Position numbers and translations under genes: made by a program
Shown here: piece by piece, positions 17,383 through 26,887 of the stretch
How positions within the stretch are numbered: position 1 is the first letter of the stretch
Layout of the letters: each line of letters opens with the position of its first letter
The notes under the pieces: model-generated
Seen by the model: the letters and a program-made list of their open reading frames with translations, nothing else
Databases searched by the model: none
What the model was told of the DNA's origin: nothing
Assembly (NCBI RefSeq): GCF_001006805.1
Contig: NZ_LN811352.1
Location: 494,954 to 555,628, forward strand
Origin: Microvirga massiliensis
GTDB taxonomy: Bacteria; Pseudomonadota; Alphaproteobacteria; Rhizobiales; Beijerinckiaceae
Length of the DNA: 60,675 bases
Reading direction: 5' to 3'

Positions 17383-18371
17383 AACGGGCCCTTCCCGCTC
17401 TCCTCCTGATCGTCATCGTACTGGGTGCCGGAATCTGGTACTTCACTCGCTCGGACACGGCCCCGCCGGGCTATCAGGGATATGTCGAGGGGGACCTCGT
17501 CCAGATGGCTCCGGAGGAAGGCGGTCGCATCGACCGGCTCCTCGTCGACGCCGGTGACCAGGTGACCCAAGGCCAGCTGCTGTTCACCCTCGACGCGGCC
17601 ATGCAGACCGCGCAGGTCGAAGAGGCAAAGGCGCGCCTCAAGCAGATGCAGGCCCAGGCGGAAAACCTGCGCGCCGCCGAACAGAGGCCCGAACAGATCG
17701 CCGTGCTCGAGGCGACCCGTGAGCGCGCGCAGGCTGCGCTCGAGTTTTCCCGGGGCGACTTCAACCGCCAACGAACGCTCTTCGACAAAGGGTATTCGTC
17801 ACAGTCGCGTCTCGACCAGGCTGAGGCCGCCTTCGAACGTGACAAAGCAGCGCTCCAGGAAGCAGAACGCCAGATCGAAGCCGCCCGGCTCTCCGGCCGT
17901 TCCGCCGAGATTGCCGCCGCCGAGGCCGCGGTTCATGTCGCAGAGGCGGCCCTCCAGCAGGCCGAGACACGGCTCGCGAAGCGGCGCGTCGTGTCCTCCG
18001 TGGCCGCCCGGGTGCAGGACGTCTACTTCCGTCCCGGAGAAGTCGTGAATGCCGGGCAACCCGTGCTCGCTCTCCTCCCGCCCGCCAATCTCAAGTTCCG
18101 GTTCTACGTGCCCGAAACGGTGCTCGCGACACTGGTGCTGGGCCAGACCGTGGCGGTTACCTGCGACAGCTGCCCGGCGGATCTGCAGGCTCGGATCACC
18201 TTCATCTCGCGCGAGGCGGAGTTTACGCCTCCCGTGATCTTCAGCGAGCAGGAGCGCTCCAAGCTGGTTTTCCGGGCCGAGGCACGCCCGCTCACGGATA
18301 TTGCGCTGCCGGTCGGGCTTCCGATCAGTGTGGCCCCGGAACCCCGACTAGCCGCGGAGGCAGTCCCGTGA
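17379..18371 (+). CDS. HlyD-family membrane fusion protein (YbhG-like)
   Basis: A 330-residue periplasmic adaptor: N-terminal membrane anchor (LLLIVIVLGAGIWYF), a biotinyl-lipoyl half-motif (GYVEGDLVQMAPEEGGRIDRLLVDAGDQVTQG), a long alpha-hairpin coiled coil at about residues 75-200, then the second lipoyl half (VQDVYFRPGEVVNAGQPV). It links the ABC exporter encoded next to an outer-membrane channel encoded elsewhere. The downstream gene starts with a GTGA overlap. Confidence 0.87.
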   Translation: MKRALPALLLIVIVLGAGIWYFTRSDTAPPGYQGYVEGDLVQMAPEEGGRIDRLLVDAGDQVTQGQLLFTLDAAMQTAQVEEAKARLKQMQAQAENLRAAEQRPEQIAVLEATRERAQAALEFSRGDFNRQRTLFDKGYSSQSRLDQAEAAFERDKAALQEAERQIEAARLSGRSAEIAAAEAAVHVAEAALQQAETRLAKRRVVSSVAARVQDVYFRPGEVVNAGQPVLALLPPANLKFRFYVPETVLATLVLGQTVAVTCDSCPADLQARITFISREAEFTPPVIFSEQERSKLVFRAEARPLTDIALPVGLPISVAPEPRLAAEAVP

Positions 18372-19321
18372 GCGCTGCCCGCCCAGCCGTTGCCGCAACG
18401 CCGGAGATCGTCATCGACGTCTCGGGGCTCACCAAATCCTTTGGCGGCCGTACCGTGGTGAAGGACCTCACCATGCAGGTCCGCCGCGGCCTGATCTACG
18501 GCTTTCTCGGCCCGAACGGCTCCGGCAAGACAACCACGATCCGTATGCTCTGTGGGCTTCTGACGCCCGATTCCGGACACGGAACCTGCCTCGGCTACGA
18601 CATCGTGACGGAGGCCGATCGCATCAAGCGGCATGTCGGCTATATGACGCAGCGGTTCTCCCTCTATGCGGATCTCTCGATCCGCGAAAACCTCGAATTC
18701 GTGGCGCGCGTATATAACCTCCCGGAGCCCCGGAAGGCTGCACAGGCGGCTATCGATCGCCTGGGCCTGAGCAACCGTGCCGACCAGCTCGCGAGTGAGC
18801 TCTCGGGCGGCTGGAAGCAGCGCCTGGCGCTCGGGGCATGCATTCTTCCCGACCCCGACCTTCTCCTCCTCGACGAGCCCACTGCCGGCGTCGACCCGAA
18901 AGCACGACGGGAGTTCTGGGACGAGATCCACGCGCTGGCGGCGGAAGGCCTCACGGTTCTCGTCTCCACCCACTACATGGACGAAGCCGAGCGCTGCCAC
19001 GAGATCGCCTATATCGCCTATGGCCAACTGCTCGCTCAGGGCACGGTCGAAGAAGTTATCGCCAATGCCCATCTCGCAACCTACACGGTAACCGGACCTG
19101 ATCTCCCGGCCCTCGCGAATATCCTGAAGACTCGCGACGGAGTCGACATGGTCGCTCCGTTTGGTGCCGCGCTCCACGTATCGGGTCGTGATGCACGGAA
19201 GCTCGATGAAGCAACGCGCCGATTGCGGGAGGATGGTTCACACGTCTGGCGGGTCGATGAGCCGACCCTCGAGGACGTCTTCATCGATCTCATGAGCCAC
19301 GCGCGGGATAATTTCGCATGA
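18368..19321 (+). CDS. ABC exporter ATP-binding protein
   Basis: A 317-residue ATPase with Walker A GPNGSGKTT, Q-loop in GYMTQRFSLY, signature LSGGWKQRLALG, Walker B LLLLDEPTAGVDP and a switch His in STHYMDEAERC. It matches the CcmA/YbhF group of drug or toxin exporters; YbhF itself carries two such domains, this one has one. GTG 18368 overlaps the adaptor stop; the permease start overlaps its own stop (ATGA). Confidence 0.9.
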   Translation: MSAARPAVAATPEIVIDVSGLTKSFGGRTVVKDLTMQVRRGLIYGFLGPNGSGKTTTIRMLCGLLTPDSGHGTCLGYDIVTEADRIKRHVGYMTQRFSLYADLSIRENLEFVARVYNLPEPRKAAQAAIDRLGLSNRADQLASELSGGWKQRLALGACILPDPDLLLLDEPTAGVDPKARREFWDEIHALAAEGLTVLVSTHYMDEAERCHEIAYIAYGQLLAQGTVEEVIANAHLATYTVTGPDLPALANILKTRDGVDMVAPFGAALHVSGRDARKLDEATRRLREDGSHVWRVDEPTLEDVFIDLMSHARDNFA

Positions 19322-20490
19322 GTCCGGCGAGTGATGAGGTAGACCGCAGAACCACCGGCCTGCGCGCGTCGCTCGTCCGCATCGGCGCCACCTTCACGAA
19401 GGAGCTCATCCAGCTGCGCCGCGATCGCATCACCTTCGCAATGATGATCGCCGTCCCTCTCCTCCAGCTCATCCTCTTCGGCTACGCAATCAACTCCGAT
19501 CCGCGGCATCTCCCGACAGCGGTCCTGATCCAGGATGACAGCGCCTTTGCACGATCCTTCGTCGCGGCCATGGAGCAGACGGACTATTTTGCGGTCCAGC
19601 GCGTCGCACGGACCGAATCGGAGCTTGATGAGCTCATTCTGTCCGGAGACGTGCTCTTTGGCGTGCAACTTCCGGCGCATTTCGGACGCGACCTCGTGCG
19701 CGGCGAGAAACCTGCCATCCTCGTCATTGCGGACGCGACCGACCCGACGGCAACCGGCGGCGCAATCTCGGCCTTGCAGGGCCTCGTCAATTCCGTCTTC
19801 ACGCGCGATCTCTCGGGGCCCACGGCCGGACTGGCTGCTCGCCCTCCTCCCTTCGAACTGCGGATCCACCGACGCTTCAATCCGACCGGGGAGACAAGCC
19901 TCAACATCGTGCCGGCGCTCATGGGCACGATCCTGACGTTGACGATGCTGATCTTCACGGCGCTGTCCGTGACCCGGGAGATCGAGCGCGGCACGATGGA
20001 AAGCCTTCTCGCGATGCCGATCCGTCCCGTTGAAATCATGCTCGGCAAGATCGCGCCCTATCTCGCAGTCGGCGGGCTGCAGATGGCCATCATTCTCGGA
20101 GCGGCGCGCCTGCTCTTCGGCGTGCCGGTGATCGGCAGCCTGCTGCTCCTCGTTGCGCTCACGCTCCTGTTCATCCTCGCAAATCTTTCGGTCGGTTACA
20201 CCTTCTCGACGATTGCCTCGAACCAGCTGCAGGCGATGCAGATGTCGTTCTTCTTCTTTCTGCCGAGCATCTTGCTTTCGGGGTTCATGTTCCCGTTCCG
20301 GGGCATGCCCGACTGGGCGCAGATGTTCGGGGAGATCCTCCCCCTCACTCACTATCTCCGGATCGTCCGCGGCATCATGCTGAAGGGTGCGGAGTTTTCG
20401 GACATGCAGGCCGATGTGCTGGCTCTCGCCGCCTTCACGCTCGTCGCGATGGGCGTGGCAGTCGCGCGATTCCGGCAAACCCTGGATTGA
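19318..20490 (+). CDS. ABC-2 type permease (YbhS/YbhR-like)
   Basis: A 390-residue membrane protein: one N-terminal helix, a large periplasmic region at about residues 55-200, and five C-terminal helices. The ABC-2 hallmark NIVPALMGTILTLTMLIFTALSVTREIERGTMESLLAMPIRPVEIMLGKI is seen in parts around residues 200-245, and LSGFMFPFRGMPDWAQ near 325. Only one permease is encoded, so it should act as a homodimer, unlike the YbhR/YbhS pair. Confidence 0.88.
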   Translation: MSPASDEVDRRTTGLRASLVRIGATFTKELIQLRRDRITFAMMIAVPLLQLILFGYAINSDPRHLPTAVLIQDDSAFARSFVAAMEQTDYFAVQRVARTESELDELILSGDVLFGVQLPAHFGRDLVRGEKPAILVIADATDPTATGGAISALQGLVNSVFTRDLSGPTAGLAARPPPFELRIHRRFNPTGETSLNIVPALMGTILTLTMLIFTALSVTREIERGTMESLLAMPIRPVEIMLGKIAPYLAVGGLQMAIILGAARLLFGVPVIGSLLLLVALTLLFILANLSVGYTFSTIASNQLQAMQMSFFFFLPSILLSGFMFPFRGMPDWAQMFGEILPLTHYLRIVRGIMLKGAEFSDMQADVLALAAFTLVAMGVAVARFRQTLD

Positions 20491-20499
20491 GACGAGCTG

Positions 20500-20520
20500 T
20501 CCCGGCTTGCCGAGCCGGGA
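20500..20520. terminator. Bidirectional terminator hairpin between convergent genes
   Basis: Perfect 8-bp stem TCCCGGCT / AGCCGGGA with a 5-nt loop, lying 10 nt after the permease stop and 24 nt after the stop of the convergent dehydratase-like gene. There is no clear T tract, so termination strength is uncertain. Confidence 0.6.
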
Positions 20521-20543
20521 TCAGCGATTGTGCAGCCTCGACC

Positions 20544-21620
20544 TCACGCGAGACGTCCCCGGGCCGCAACCGGAATGTCACCGACGAGCCTGTCGCCGCG
20601 CACCGTCACGAGCCGGTCGACCATGTTGACGACAACGCAGACATGGTTCGGCACGATCCGCACGACATCACCGACCTTGGGACGATCGTTGCACTTGGCG
20701 AGATCGAGAAAGCCGTGCTCTTCCGCGAAACGCGCGATCCTCGCCTCGGGGTGTTCGAGAATGAACCCATGCCCGTCGAGCCCGCCGATATCGCTCGTCA
20801 ACGTCTTCGACCCGGCATCGAGAATGCCGCGCTCGGGTGCCGCACGGCTCACGACCGTCGAATAGACCAGAAGCGCACAATCCTCGAGACTCGCAACTCC
20901 AGCCGCCATCTGCATCCTGTCGTTGAAGATCGACGTTCCGGCACGGTGCTCCGTCGCGCCCTTCAGCTTGCCGACATTCACGAGGTTCGGAGTGCCGCCG
21001 GTGGACACGATGCGGGCCTCGAGGCCGGCATCGGTTAACCCGGCAGTCGCTATGTCGAGGAAGGTCTGCGTCGCCGGCCAGCCGTCCTCGGGTGGGTACA
21101 TCAGGAAACCCGCGAAACGCAGGCCGGGCGACCCGGCGATCTGACGCGCGAGTTCCACCGCCTCGCCCGGCGTCTCCACGCCCGCCCGCTTGCGGCCTGT
21201 ATCGCATTCGACGACCACGTCGAGCGGACGCTCTGCCATGGCGGCGGCTTTCGGTAGGCCCGCGACCGTCACCGGGTTGTCCGCAGCCACCGTCATGGAC
21301 ACGCGGCGCATGAGGGAGGCGAGGCGACCGAGCTTTTCCTCGCCCAGAATGTTGTAGCTGATGAGGATGTCATCGAGGCCGCCGTCGGCCATCACCTCGG
21401 CCTCGCCGAGCTTCTGGCATGTGATTCCGCGCGCGCCGGCGTCACGCTGCCAGCGCGCTAGTTCCGGAGACTTGTGGGTCTTGATGTGCGGCCGGTTCGC
21501 GATTCCGGCCGCATCGCAGATGGCCTGCGTGCGCGCAATATTGGCTTCGACCTTGTCGAGGTCGATGACGACGGCAGGCGTGCCATAGATGCGGGCTATC
21601 TCTTCGGCGAGCGGTGTCAT
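20544..21620 (-). CDS. D-serine dehydratase / D-threonine aldolase-like PLP enzyme
   Basis: A 358-residue fold-type III (alanine racemase-like) PLP enzyme. PLP Lys is in RPHIKTHKSPE (around residue 47); the C-terminal domain has the zinc pair His-x-Cys in PNHVCVVVNM. Metal-dependent D-serine dehydratases of the DSD1 family have His and Cys here, whereas D-threonine aldolases have His and Asp, so D-serine deamination is somewhat favoured. RidA is encoded 109 nt upstream on the same strand and would hydrolyse the enamine/imine product. Confidence 0.8.
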   Translation of the reverse strand: MTPLAEEIARIYGTPAVVIDLDKVEANIARTQAICDAAGIANRPHIKTHKSPELARWQRDAGARGITCQKLGEAEVMADGGLDDILISYNILGEEKLGRLASLMRRVSMTVAADNPVTVAGLPKAAAMAERPLDVVVECDTGRKRAGVETPGEAVELARQIAGSPGLRFAGFLMYPPEDGWPATQTFLDIATAGLTDAGLEARIVSTGGTPNLVNVGKLKGATEHRAGTSIFNDRMQMAAGVASLEDCALLVYSTVVSRAAPERGILDAGSKTLTSDIGGLDGHGFILEHPEARIARFAEEHGFLDLAKCNDRPKVGDVVRIVPNHVCVVVNMVDRLVTVRGDRLVGDIPVAARGRLA

Positions 21621-21729
21621 CAGGGGTCCATCGTTTGACTGACGGTGGGCGTAGAGCCCGGATCCATGGGAAAGGGGTATCGTTCCCGGCCTTCTGCGGC
21701 AACCAAAGGCAGGAGACGGTCACTCGGGA

Positions 21730-22188
21730 TCAGTCGACGATCCGCATCACGGCCTCGATTTCCACGCTCATGCCGTTTGGCAGCGAGCCCATGCCCACGG
21801 CGGACCGGGCGTGGCGTCCCCGCTCGCCGAGTACAGCGACGAACAGATCGGAGCAACCATTGATCACATTCGGCTGGTCCCCGAAGTCCGGCATTGCATT
21901 CACCATGCCGAGCACCTTCAGGACCTCGACCCGGTCGAGACTGCCTGCTGCCATCTGGGCGGCCGCAAGAAGGCCGAGCCCGATGATGCGAGCATGCTGG
22001 TACGCCTCTTCCACCGAGACGTCCCGCCCGACCTTGCCGGTGTGATAGGAGCCGTCCGGTTTGCGCGGACCCTGGCCCGACAGATAGATCACCCTTCCAT
22101 CGACCTTGAACGGGACGTAGTTCGCCACGGGTGTCGCGAGGGTGGGAAGTTCCAGCCCGAGTTCCTTGAGTCTCGCCTCCGCGCCCAT
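21730..22188 (-). CDS. RidA-family (YjgF/UK114) protein
   Basis: About 152 residues. The family pattern is clear: TPVANYVPFKVDGRVIYLSGQGPRKPDG split over residues 20-50, a central helix, VNAMPDFGDQPNVINGCSDLF and the C-terminal RSAVGMGSLPNGMSVEIEAV. This is the longer subgroup lacking the strict Arg of RidA proper, so imine deaminase activity is probable but not certain. ATG 22188 is the first residue that fits the family; the ATG at 22227 adds 13 unlikely residues. Confidence 0.82.
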   Translation of the reverse strand: MGAEARLKELGLELPTLATPVANYVPFKVDGRVIYLSGQGPRKPDGSYHTGKVGRDVSVEEAYQHARIIGLGLLAAAQMAAGSLDRVEVLKVLGMVNAMPDFGDQPNVINGCSDLFVAVLGERGRHARSAVGMGSLPNGMSVEIEAVMRIVD

Positions 22189-22490
22189 GCCACTGTCTCC
22201 TTCGGGATGTTGCGTTCGTTCCGCCATCTATGGCCCATCTCGCGATCGGGTGACAGTCCTGGACCCGTGCGCCCCCGCTCGCCTGAGCGTCCTTCGAAAG
22301 CTCCTCGGCGAGGCCACTCTCGGCACCGAACGCGAAGGGAATTCGTCGAGGCTTGGCGCGTTGGCGAACTGGCATATTGTCGGGAATGGTGGGTAGCGAA
22401 TGGTCGTCTTGACCGGGAGTGGCATCCGGCTGTCCGGAGACTCCGCCGCACCTCACCGGCCCCGGAGGGCAGGAGAATGAAGGGCGCAGC

Positions 22491-24155
22491 ATGCAAGCGA
22501 CACGGGTTCTGCTCGAGCTTACCGGAAACGTCGTGCTGCTCCTTTGGGGGCTGCATATGGTTCAGTCCGGCCTGACGCGAGCCTTTGGCGCCGATCTGCG
22601 AGGCATTCTCAATGCCGGGCTGCGGAACCGCTGGGCAGCGTTCCTCGCAGGTCTCGGTGTCACCATGCTCCTGCAGAGCAGCACCGCGACCGGCCTTATG
22701 GTTGCCGGTTTCACCGCGACCGGCATCGTCGCCCTGGCTCCGGCCCTCGCCGTGATGCTCGGCGCGAATGTCGGGTCGACGCTCATCGTCCAGCTCCTGG
22801 CATTCGATGTGACCCACATCGCTCCCGTGCTGCTGCTGGCAGGCTTCATAGCGTTTCGGCGCGGTGGAAAGACCCGCTCCCGTGATCTGGGACGGGTCAG
22901 CATCGGTCTCGGGCTGATGCTGATGGCGTTGCATCTGCTCCTCGCCACTCTCGAGCCCGCCGAGACGGCGCCGGCGCTCCGCGAGCTGTTCGGCATCCTG
23001 ACGGCGGACCCGATCATTGCCGTGCTCCTGGCAGCTTTGCTTTCGTGGGCGGCGCATTCCAGCGTCGCCGCCGTACTGTTGATCGCATCACTGGCCGGTG
23101 GGCACGTCATAACGCCGGAGGCGTCCGTCGCCATGGTGGCGGGCGCCAATCTGGGCAGCGCGATCAACCCGCTCGTCGAGGGGCCGAGCGGCAATCCGGC
23201 AGCGCGGCGCCTGCCGGTCGGCAATCTGCTGAACCGGGTGGTCGGTTGCATTCTGGTCGTGGCGCTCCTCAACCCGATCACGGCAGGCCTCGAGCGGATC
23301 TCGCCCGACGCCGGCCGGCTCACCGCCAACTTCCACTTGGCGTTCAACCTCGGGCTTGCAGCGTTGTTCATCGGACCGCTGCCTTGGGTGGCGCGCCTGC
23401 TGGTTCGCGTCTTCCCGGAACAGGTGACGATCGCCGACCCGGCAGCTCCCCAGTACCTCGACCGGGCTGCGCTCAGGGTTCCCAACGTCGCCATCGCCAA
23501 TGCCGCCCGTGAGGCGCTGCGCATGGCCGATACCGTCGACGTGATGCTGCGTGGCGCCCTGGACGTATTCCGCACGGATGACCGCAAGCTCGTTCACGAG
23601 ATCCGACGCATGGACGACGTACTCGACCGTCTGCACGACGCCATCAAGCGATATCTGACCCAGATCAGCTTGGAGGACCTCGACGAGAAAGACTCGCGCC
23701 GCATTTCCGAGGTCCTGACCTTCACGATCAATCTGGAGCATGTCGGAGACATCATCGACAAGAACCTCATGGAAGAGGCGGGAAAGAAGATCCGGCGCAA
23801 GCTCCGATTCTCGAATGAGGGGGCAGCCGAGATCACTGTTATCCTGGAGCGTCTCAGCGAGACACAACGGCTCGCCGCCGCCGTCTTCGTGTCCGGCGAC
23901 ATCCGCTCGGCGCGTCTGCTCATCAAGGAGAAGGAGGTCATTCGCGATCTGGAGACGCAGGCGACCGAGGCGCATTTCGCCCGCATGCGTTCCGGGCTGA
24001 CGGAGAGCGTCGAGACCAGCGCGCTGCATATCGATATCTTGCGCGACCTGCGCCGGATCAACGCTCACCTGGTGGCTGCCGCCTATCCCGTCCTCGACCG
24101 GTCCGGCGAGCTCCTCCCCAGTCGCTTGAAAGAGGACGAAACGCCCCTGCGATGA
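22491..24155 (+). CDS. Na/Pi cotransporter family protein (NptA-like with PhoU domain)
   Basis: A 554-residue protein. The membrane part has two inverted Na/Pi repeats, each with a QSST/HSS-type core (LLQSSTATGLMVAGF; SWAAHSSVAAVLLIASLAGG) and GANVGSTL / GANLGSAINP. The C-terminal ~200 residues form a PhoU-like helical domain (IRRMDDVLDRLHDAIKRYL; INLEHVGDIIDKN). It probably moves phosphate with sodium, or senses phosphate. ATG 22491 is chosen since LLELTGNVVLLLWGLHM begins right after it. Confidence 0.88.
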   Translation: MQATRVLLELTGNVVLLLWGLHMVQSGLTRAFGADLRGILNAGLRNRWAAFLAGLGVTMLLQSSTATGLMVAGFTATGIVALAPALAVMLGANVGSTLIVQLLAFDVTHIAPVLLLAGFIAFRRGGKTRSRDLGRVSIGLGLMLMALHLLLATLEPAETAPALRELFGILTADPIIAVLLAALLSWAAHSSVAAVLLIASLAGGHVITPEASVAMVAGANLGSAINPLVEGPSGNPAARRLPVGNLLNRVVGCILVVALLNPITAGLERISPDAGRLTANFHLAFNLGLAALFIGPLPWVARLLVRVFPEQVTIADPAAPQYLDRAALRVPNVAIANAAREALRMADTVDVMLRGALDVFRTDDRKLVHEIRRMDDVLDRLHDAIKRYLTQISLEDLDEKDSRRISEVLTFTINLEHVGDIIDKNLMEEAGKKIRRKLRFSNEGAAEITVILERLSETQRLAAAVFVSGDIRSARLLIKEKEVIRDLETQATEAHFARMRSGLTESVETSALHIDILRDLRRINAHLVAAAYPVLDRSGELLPSRLKEDETPLR

Positions 24156-24877
24156 TCCGAGGTCCGGAACATTCCTGCCAACACCCGGTAAATGAGGACA
24201 GAAGCTCGCACGCGCCGTGAGAATTGAGTTCGCCATGTCGAGGCGGCCTGAAAAGCCTGCAGGGTAAGGAGAGGCTCGCGATTTCGACTGGGTGGCAGAT
24301 TTTCGGTGCTGAGGTACGGCGCAGACCCATGCAGGCTCCGCAAATCACATGGTGATGTCAGTACCTCGAGCGGCGCGCTTCAGAACAGAGCGAACCGGGC
24401 AAGCTGAGCCGCCGCCACGGCTGCTATCCCGCATGTGAAAGCCAGAGCAGTGACCGCGAAGAGTCTGATTGCTGATCGAGGATCCATGGGCCACCGGGAG
24501 AGGGAAATCGGTCTGCCCGTGTCTACTCGCGAGGCCCGATTCGGTTCTGCCGCCGAGGTGTCATTCACAGGCAAGCCGGATGGCACGGTACATGGGCCGT
24601 TACCCACTTCGATCGAATTGTCGCTGACGAATTGGTGCTGACGAGCGCCCTGCCCGGAGCGAGCGGGCGCAGACGGTCGTCCGCCAGGATGCCCCAGCCC
24701 GGACGGAGCCGGCCGGAATTCGTTCCCTGATCGGGGGAGCATCCGCCCGAGATAGTGCCGACCCGCACGAGGTTCGCGGCTCGAGTTCGCACGCTTCCGG
24801 AACCGCACGTGGTCTTTGCAATTCACCCGCTGACTGCAGATCCGAACTCTGATGGTTTCAGTCCGCGAGGTGCGCGA
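24156..24877. other. 722-bp stretch without a confident gene
   Basis: The only coding-like segment is a minus-strand frame at 24380-24487 (35 residues from ATG 24487) that encodes one hydrophobic helix, LFAVTALAFTCGIAAVAAAQL, after MDPRSAIR. It could be a small membrane protein, but the ribosome site is poor. The rest shows no recognisable frame, repeat or RNA. Confidence 0.35.
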
Positions 24878-25105
24878 ATGGACATCATTTCAACACGGCT
24901 GATGATCGCAGCAATTCTCTACGGGGTGGCTTGCGCCCTCCCCTTCGGCGCTGGAACGGTGGCCGTGCTTGCGACACCGGGCCTTGCCCAGATGGCTTCG
25001 GCCCTGTTGCCCTACATTGCTGCGGAGAGCCTCGTCATTGGGGCCGCCCTCGCATGGCATGTCGCCCCGTCACTGCAATCCAAGGGCGAAAAACGCCGGC
25101 AATGA
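24878..25105 (+). CDS. Small membrane protein (75 aa)
   Basis: ATG 24878, preceded by GCGAGGTGCGCGA, begins a 75-residue protein with two hydrophobic helices (ILYGVACALPFGAGTVAVLA and LLPYIAAESLVIGAALAWHV) and a basic tail (KGEKRRQ). The open frame extends upstream to 24755 but that part looks non-coding. No family recognised. Confidence 0.5.
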   Translation: MDIISTRLMIAAILYGVACALPFGAGTVAVLATPGLAQMASALLPYIAAESLVIGAALAWHVAPSLQSKGEKRRQ

Positions 25106-25551
25106 TGGCCTCGTCTGGATCGCGACGGTCTCAGCCATGTCGAGGTTCGGTTTCATGCGTATCCCATGGCGCGACATCGGTCGTGGGCGCGAATGCAACG
25201 CTCACGGATTGCAGGTCGGCGCCACGCCGGTTCCGGTCACCCTAACCGCAAGAGCTCCTTGGAACGGGAAGAGGAGACCTCACATTGGGAATGGGGGGAG
25301 GAGATCCGTCGTTCCAGATGAGCGAGGATTCAGAGGGATGTAAGGAGAGGAGCTGAGCGTGCCCGCCTGCAGTTCAGGTGGATGTGCTCGTTCGGCCATT
25401 CATGTACGATCGGTTTCAGGTCGGCCCGGACCCGGCCTCATTCTGGTCGCGGCTCCCGGACTTGGCACCAGCCAGGAATCTGGGGTTCGGCTCAATCCTT
25501 TGTTGCACCAACCGATTGACAATAGATATAGCTAAGCTTCGGAGGGCAACT
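25106..25551. other. 446-bp stretch with no gene seen
   Basis: Short overlapping frames only, none with a family match or good start. A TTGACA at 25516-25521 with an A/T-rich stretch after it is a plausible promoter for the DUF6894-like gene that follows. Confidence 0.35.
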
Positions 25552-25779
25552 GTGGCGCGTTATTATTTCCACCTGATCAGCTGGAACGATTCCATCCTCG
25601 ACGAGGAGGGCCTCGAGTTAGCCGATTTGGCCGAGGCACGCGTCGAGGTTCTGAACGCGATCGAGGAATTGCGGCACGAAAACCCCGTGGCGGCTACCGG
25701 TTGGGCAGGCTGGAGGCTAGACGTCACCGACGCCGCCGGAGTCGTCGTCCTGTCGATCAGCCTTGATGACCCGGACTGA
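25552..25779 (+). CDS. DUF6894-like small protein
   Basis: A 75-residue protein: ARYYFHLISWNDSILDEEGLELADLAEARVEVLNAIEEL, then a WRLDVTDAAGVVVLSISL strand pair. This fits the small family common in Hyphomicrobiales (pattern RYYF..DG...DEEG.EL.DL..A). GTG 25552 is chosen because GGAGGGCAACT stands directly before it; no ATG is available. Function unknown. Confidence 0.7.
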   Translation: MARYYFHLISWNDSILDEEGLELADLAEARVEVLNAIEELRHENPVAATGWAGWRLDVTDAAGVVVLSISLDDPD

Positions 25780-26364
25780 TTCTGGCTTCTGCTGCCGTTT
25801 GGAGGCCTGCCTCACGTTGAGTCGCCCCAGCATCTTGCGGGTGTGCTCCCGGACATGAGGGCCACCGTCAGACGAGGCGGTGTAAGGATCGCTGTCCATG
25901 GCTCGCCCCTCTCGGTGATCGGCGCCCAACTGGCGCTGTTCGAGCGTATATCTCAACATTTCGTAAAATCCGCGTAAAATCCCTGCTGTGCGCCTGCAGC
26001 AGGACCTCCGGCCTTCAGTTGATCCGATCTCGCGAAAATGCCGGTGTCCCCCGGATTGCAGCCCGAGTATCACCGAGACTGTCCTCTCCTGTCTGTGAAC
26101 CACTTCACCTGCCGTCGTGCATTGCCGATAGTGGGTCGGCGAGTGTGAAGCTCGCGCGGGTCGTGCCGACCTCTTCGTCAATCTTGAGGAAAAAGTGCGC
26201 GCGATACCTTAACCTGCCGTTAAGGATATAGTGGCCCTTTATCCGGGTCGGGCTGTTCGATCGCAGGTTAGCCGGGAATGGGACCAGCCTCCGCCCCACG
26301 GCGGTGGTCAGGAACTTGCCGGCGCCAGACCCCAATCCTTCACCAGCCAGAAAGGTCGCGAGCC
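25780..26364. other. 585-bp stretch with no confident gene
   Basis: A minus-strand frame (25717-26181) overlaps the end of the previous gene; its inner start at 25899 would give MDSDPYTASSDGGPHVREH, but no family or good ribosome site supports it. Nothing else is recognised here. Confidence 0.3.
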
Positions 26365-26574
26365 TTGAGCAACACTGCTCTCATCGTGGCCGGTATCGTA
26401 GCCGGTCTCGCCACCCTCGTAGGGCTCTGGTTCGTGAGCCCCATTTTCTGTCTTCTCTGCGCGCCTCTCGTCGCCAGCTTCGTCATAGGATTGGCGGCGA
26501 TGGTCGGAAGCTGGCCGCCCAAGCGCTCACGACGGCATGGACTGGCCGGCTACTCGCCTGTCAAGCTGCAATAA
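26365..26574 (+). CDS. Small two-helix membrane protein (69 aa)
   Basis: Frame from TTG 26365 (after AGAAAGG) to TAA 26574. Two hydrophobic segments: TALIVAGIVAGLATLVGLWF and CLLCAPLVASFVIGLAAMVG, then a basic tail (KRSRRHG). A TTG start is unusual but no ATG or GTG precedes the first helix. It converges on the lipoprotein gene that ends 8 nt away. No family recognised. Confidence 0.4.
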   Translation: MSNTALIVAGIVAGLATLVGLWFVSPIFCLLCAPLVASFVIGLAAMVGSWPPKRSRRHGLAGYSPVKLQ

Positions 26575-26581
26575 TCCTGCC

Positions 26582-26887
26582 TCAGGGGCAGATATAGCCC
26601 TGGCGTCCATCCGAACCGCATCTCGCCCCGTTGGGGAGGATGACACCGCCGGAGCCGTCGGGACTCACATGCGCCCCGTTGGGCAACGTGAACCCGCCAT
26701 CGGCATCCGCCACCACGATGGTTCCGTCCGGCAGGGTGAAGTTGCCGGCCCCGTCATAAGTGATCCGTTTGGGTCCGGACGAGGGTGCCGCTTGCGGCGT
26801 CGCGTTCGCGATCCGCCCCTGCTGGGCCGGTGCGACACAGCCCGAAACGGCCAGTGCGCCAATGAGAGCCAACGAGAGACGTCGCAT
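26582..26887 (-). CDS. Small lipoprotein with LPxG-type repeats
   Basis: A 101-residue protein. Lipobox signal peptide (RRLSLALIGALAVSGC), then a Pro/Ala linker and three related strands: FTLPDGTIVVADADG, FTLPNGAHVSPDG, VILPNGARCGSDG, ending YICP. ATG 26887 follows GGAGGGGGTG; the 14 residues before it in the frame are not signal-like. It is probably an outer-membrane or periplasmic anchored protein of unknown role. Confidence 0.65.
   Translation of the reverse strand: MRRLSLALIGALAVSGCVAPAQQGRIANATPQAAPSSGPKRITYDGAGNFTLPDGTIVVADADGGFTLPNGAHVSPDGSGGVILPNGARCGSDGRQGYICP

Noticed and set aside
19081..20478. 465-codon minus-strand frame opposite the ABC permease
   Set aside because: Highly charged and without family; the plus strand has a textbook ABC-2 permease coupled to its neighbours.
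23088..24236. 382-codon minus-strand frame opposite the Na/Pi transporter
   Set aside because: Shadow of the PhoU-like and membrane domains on the plus strand; no start signal.
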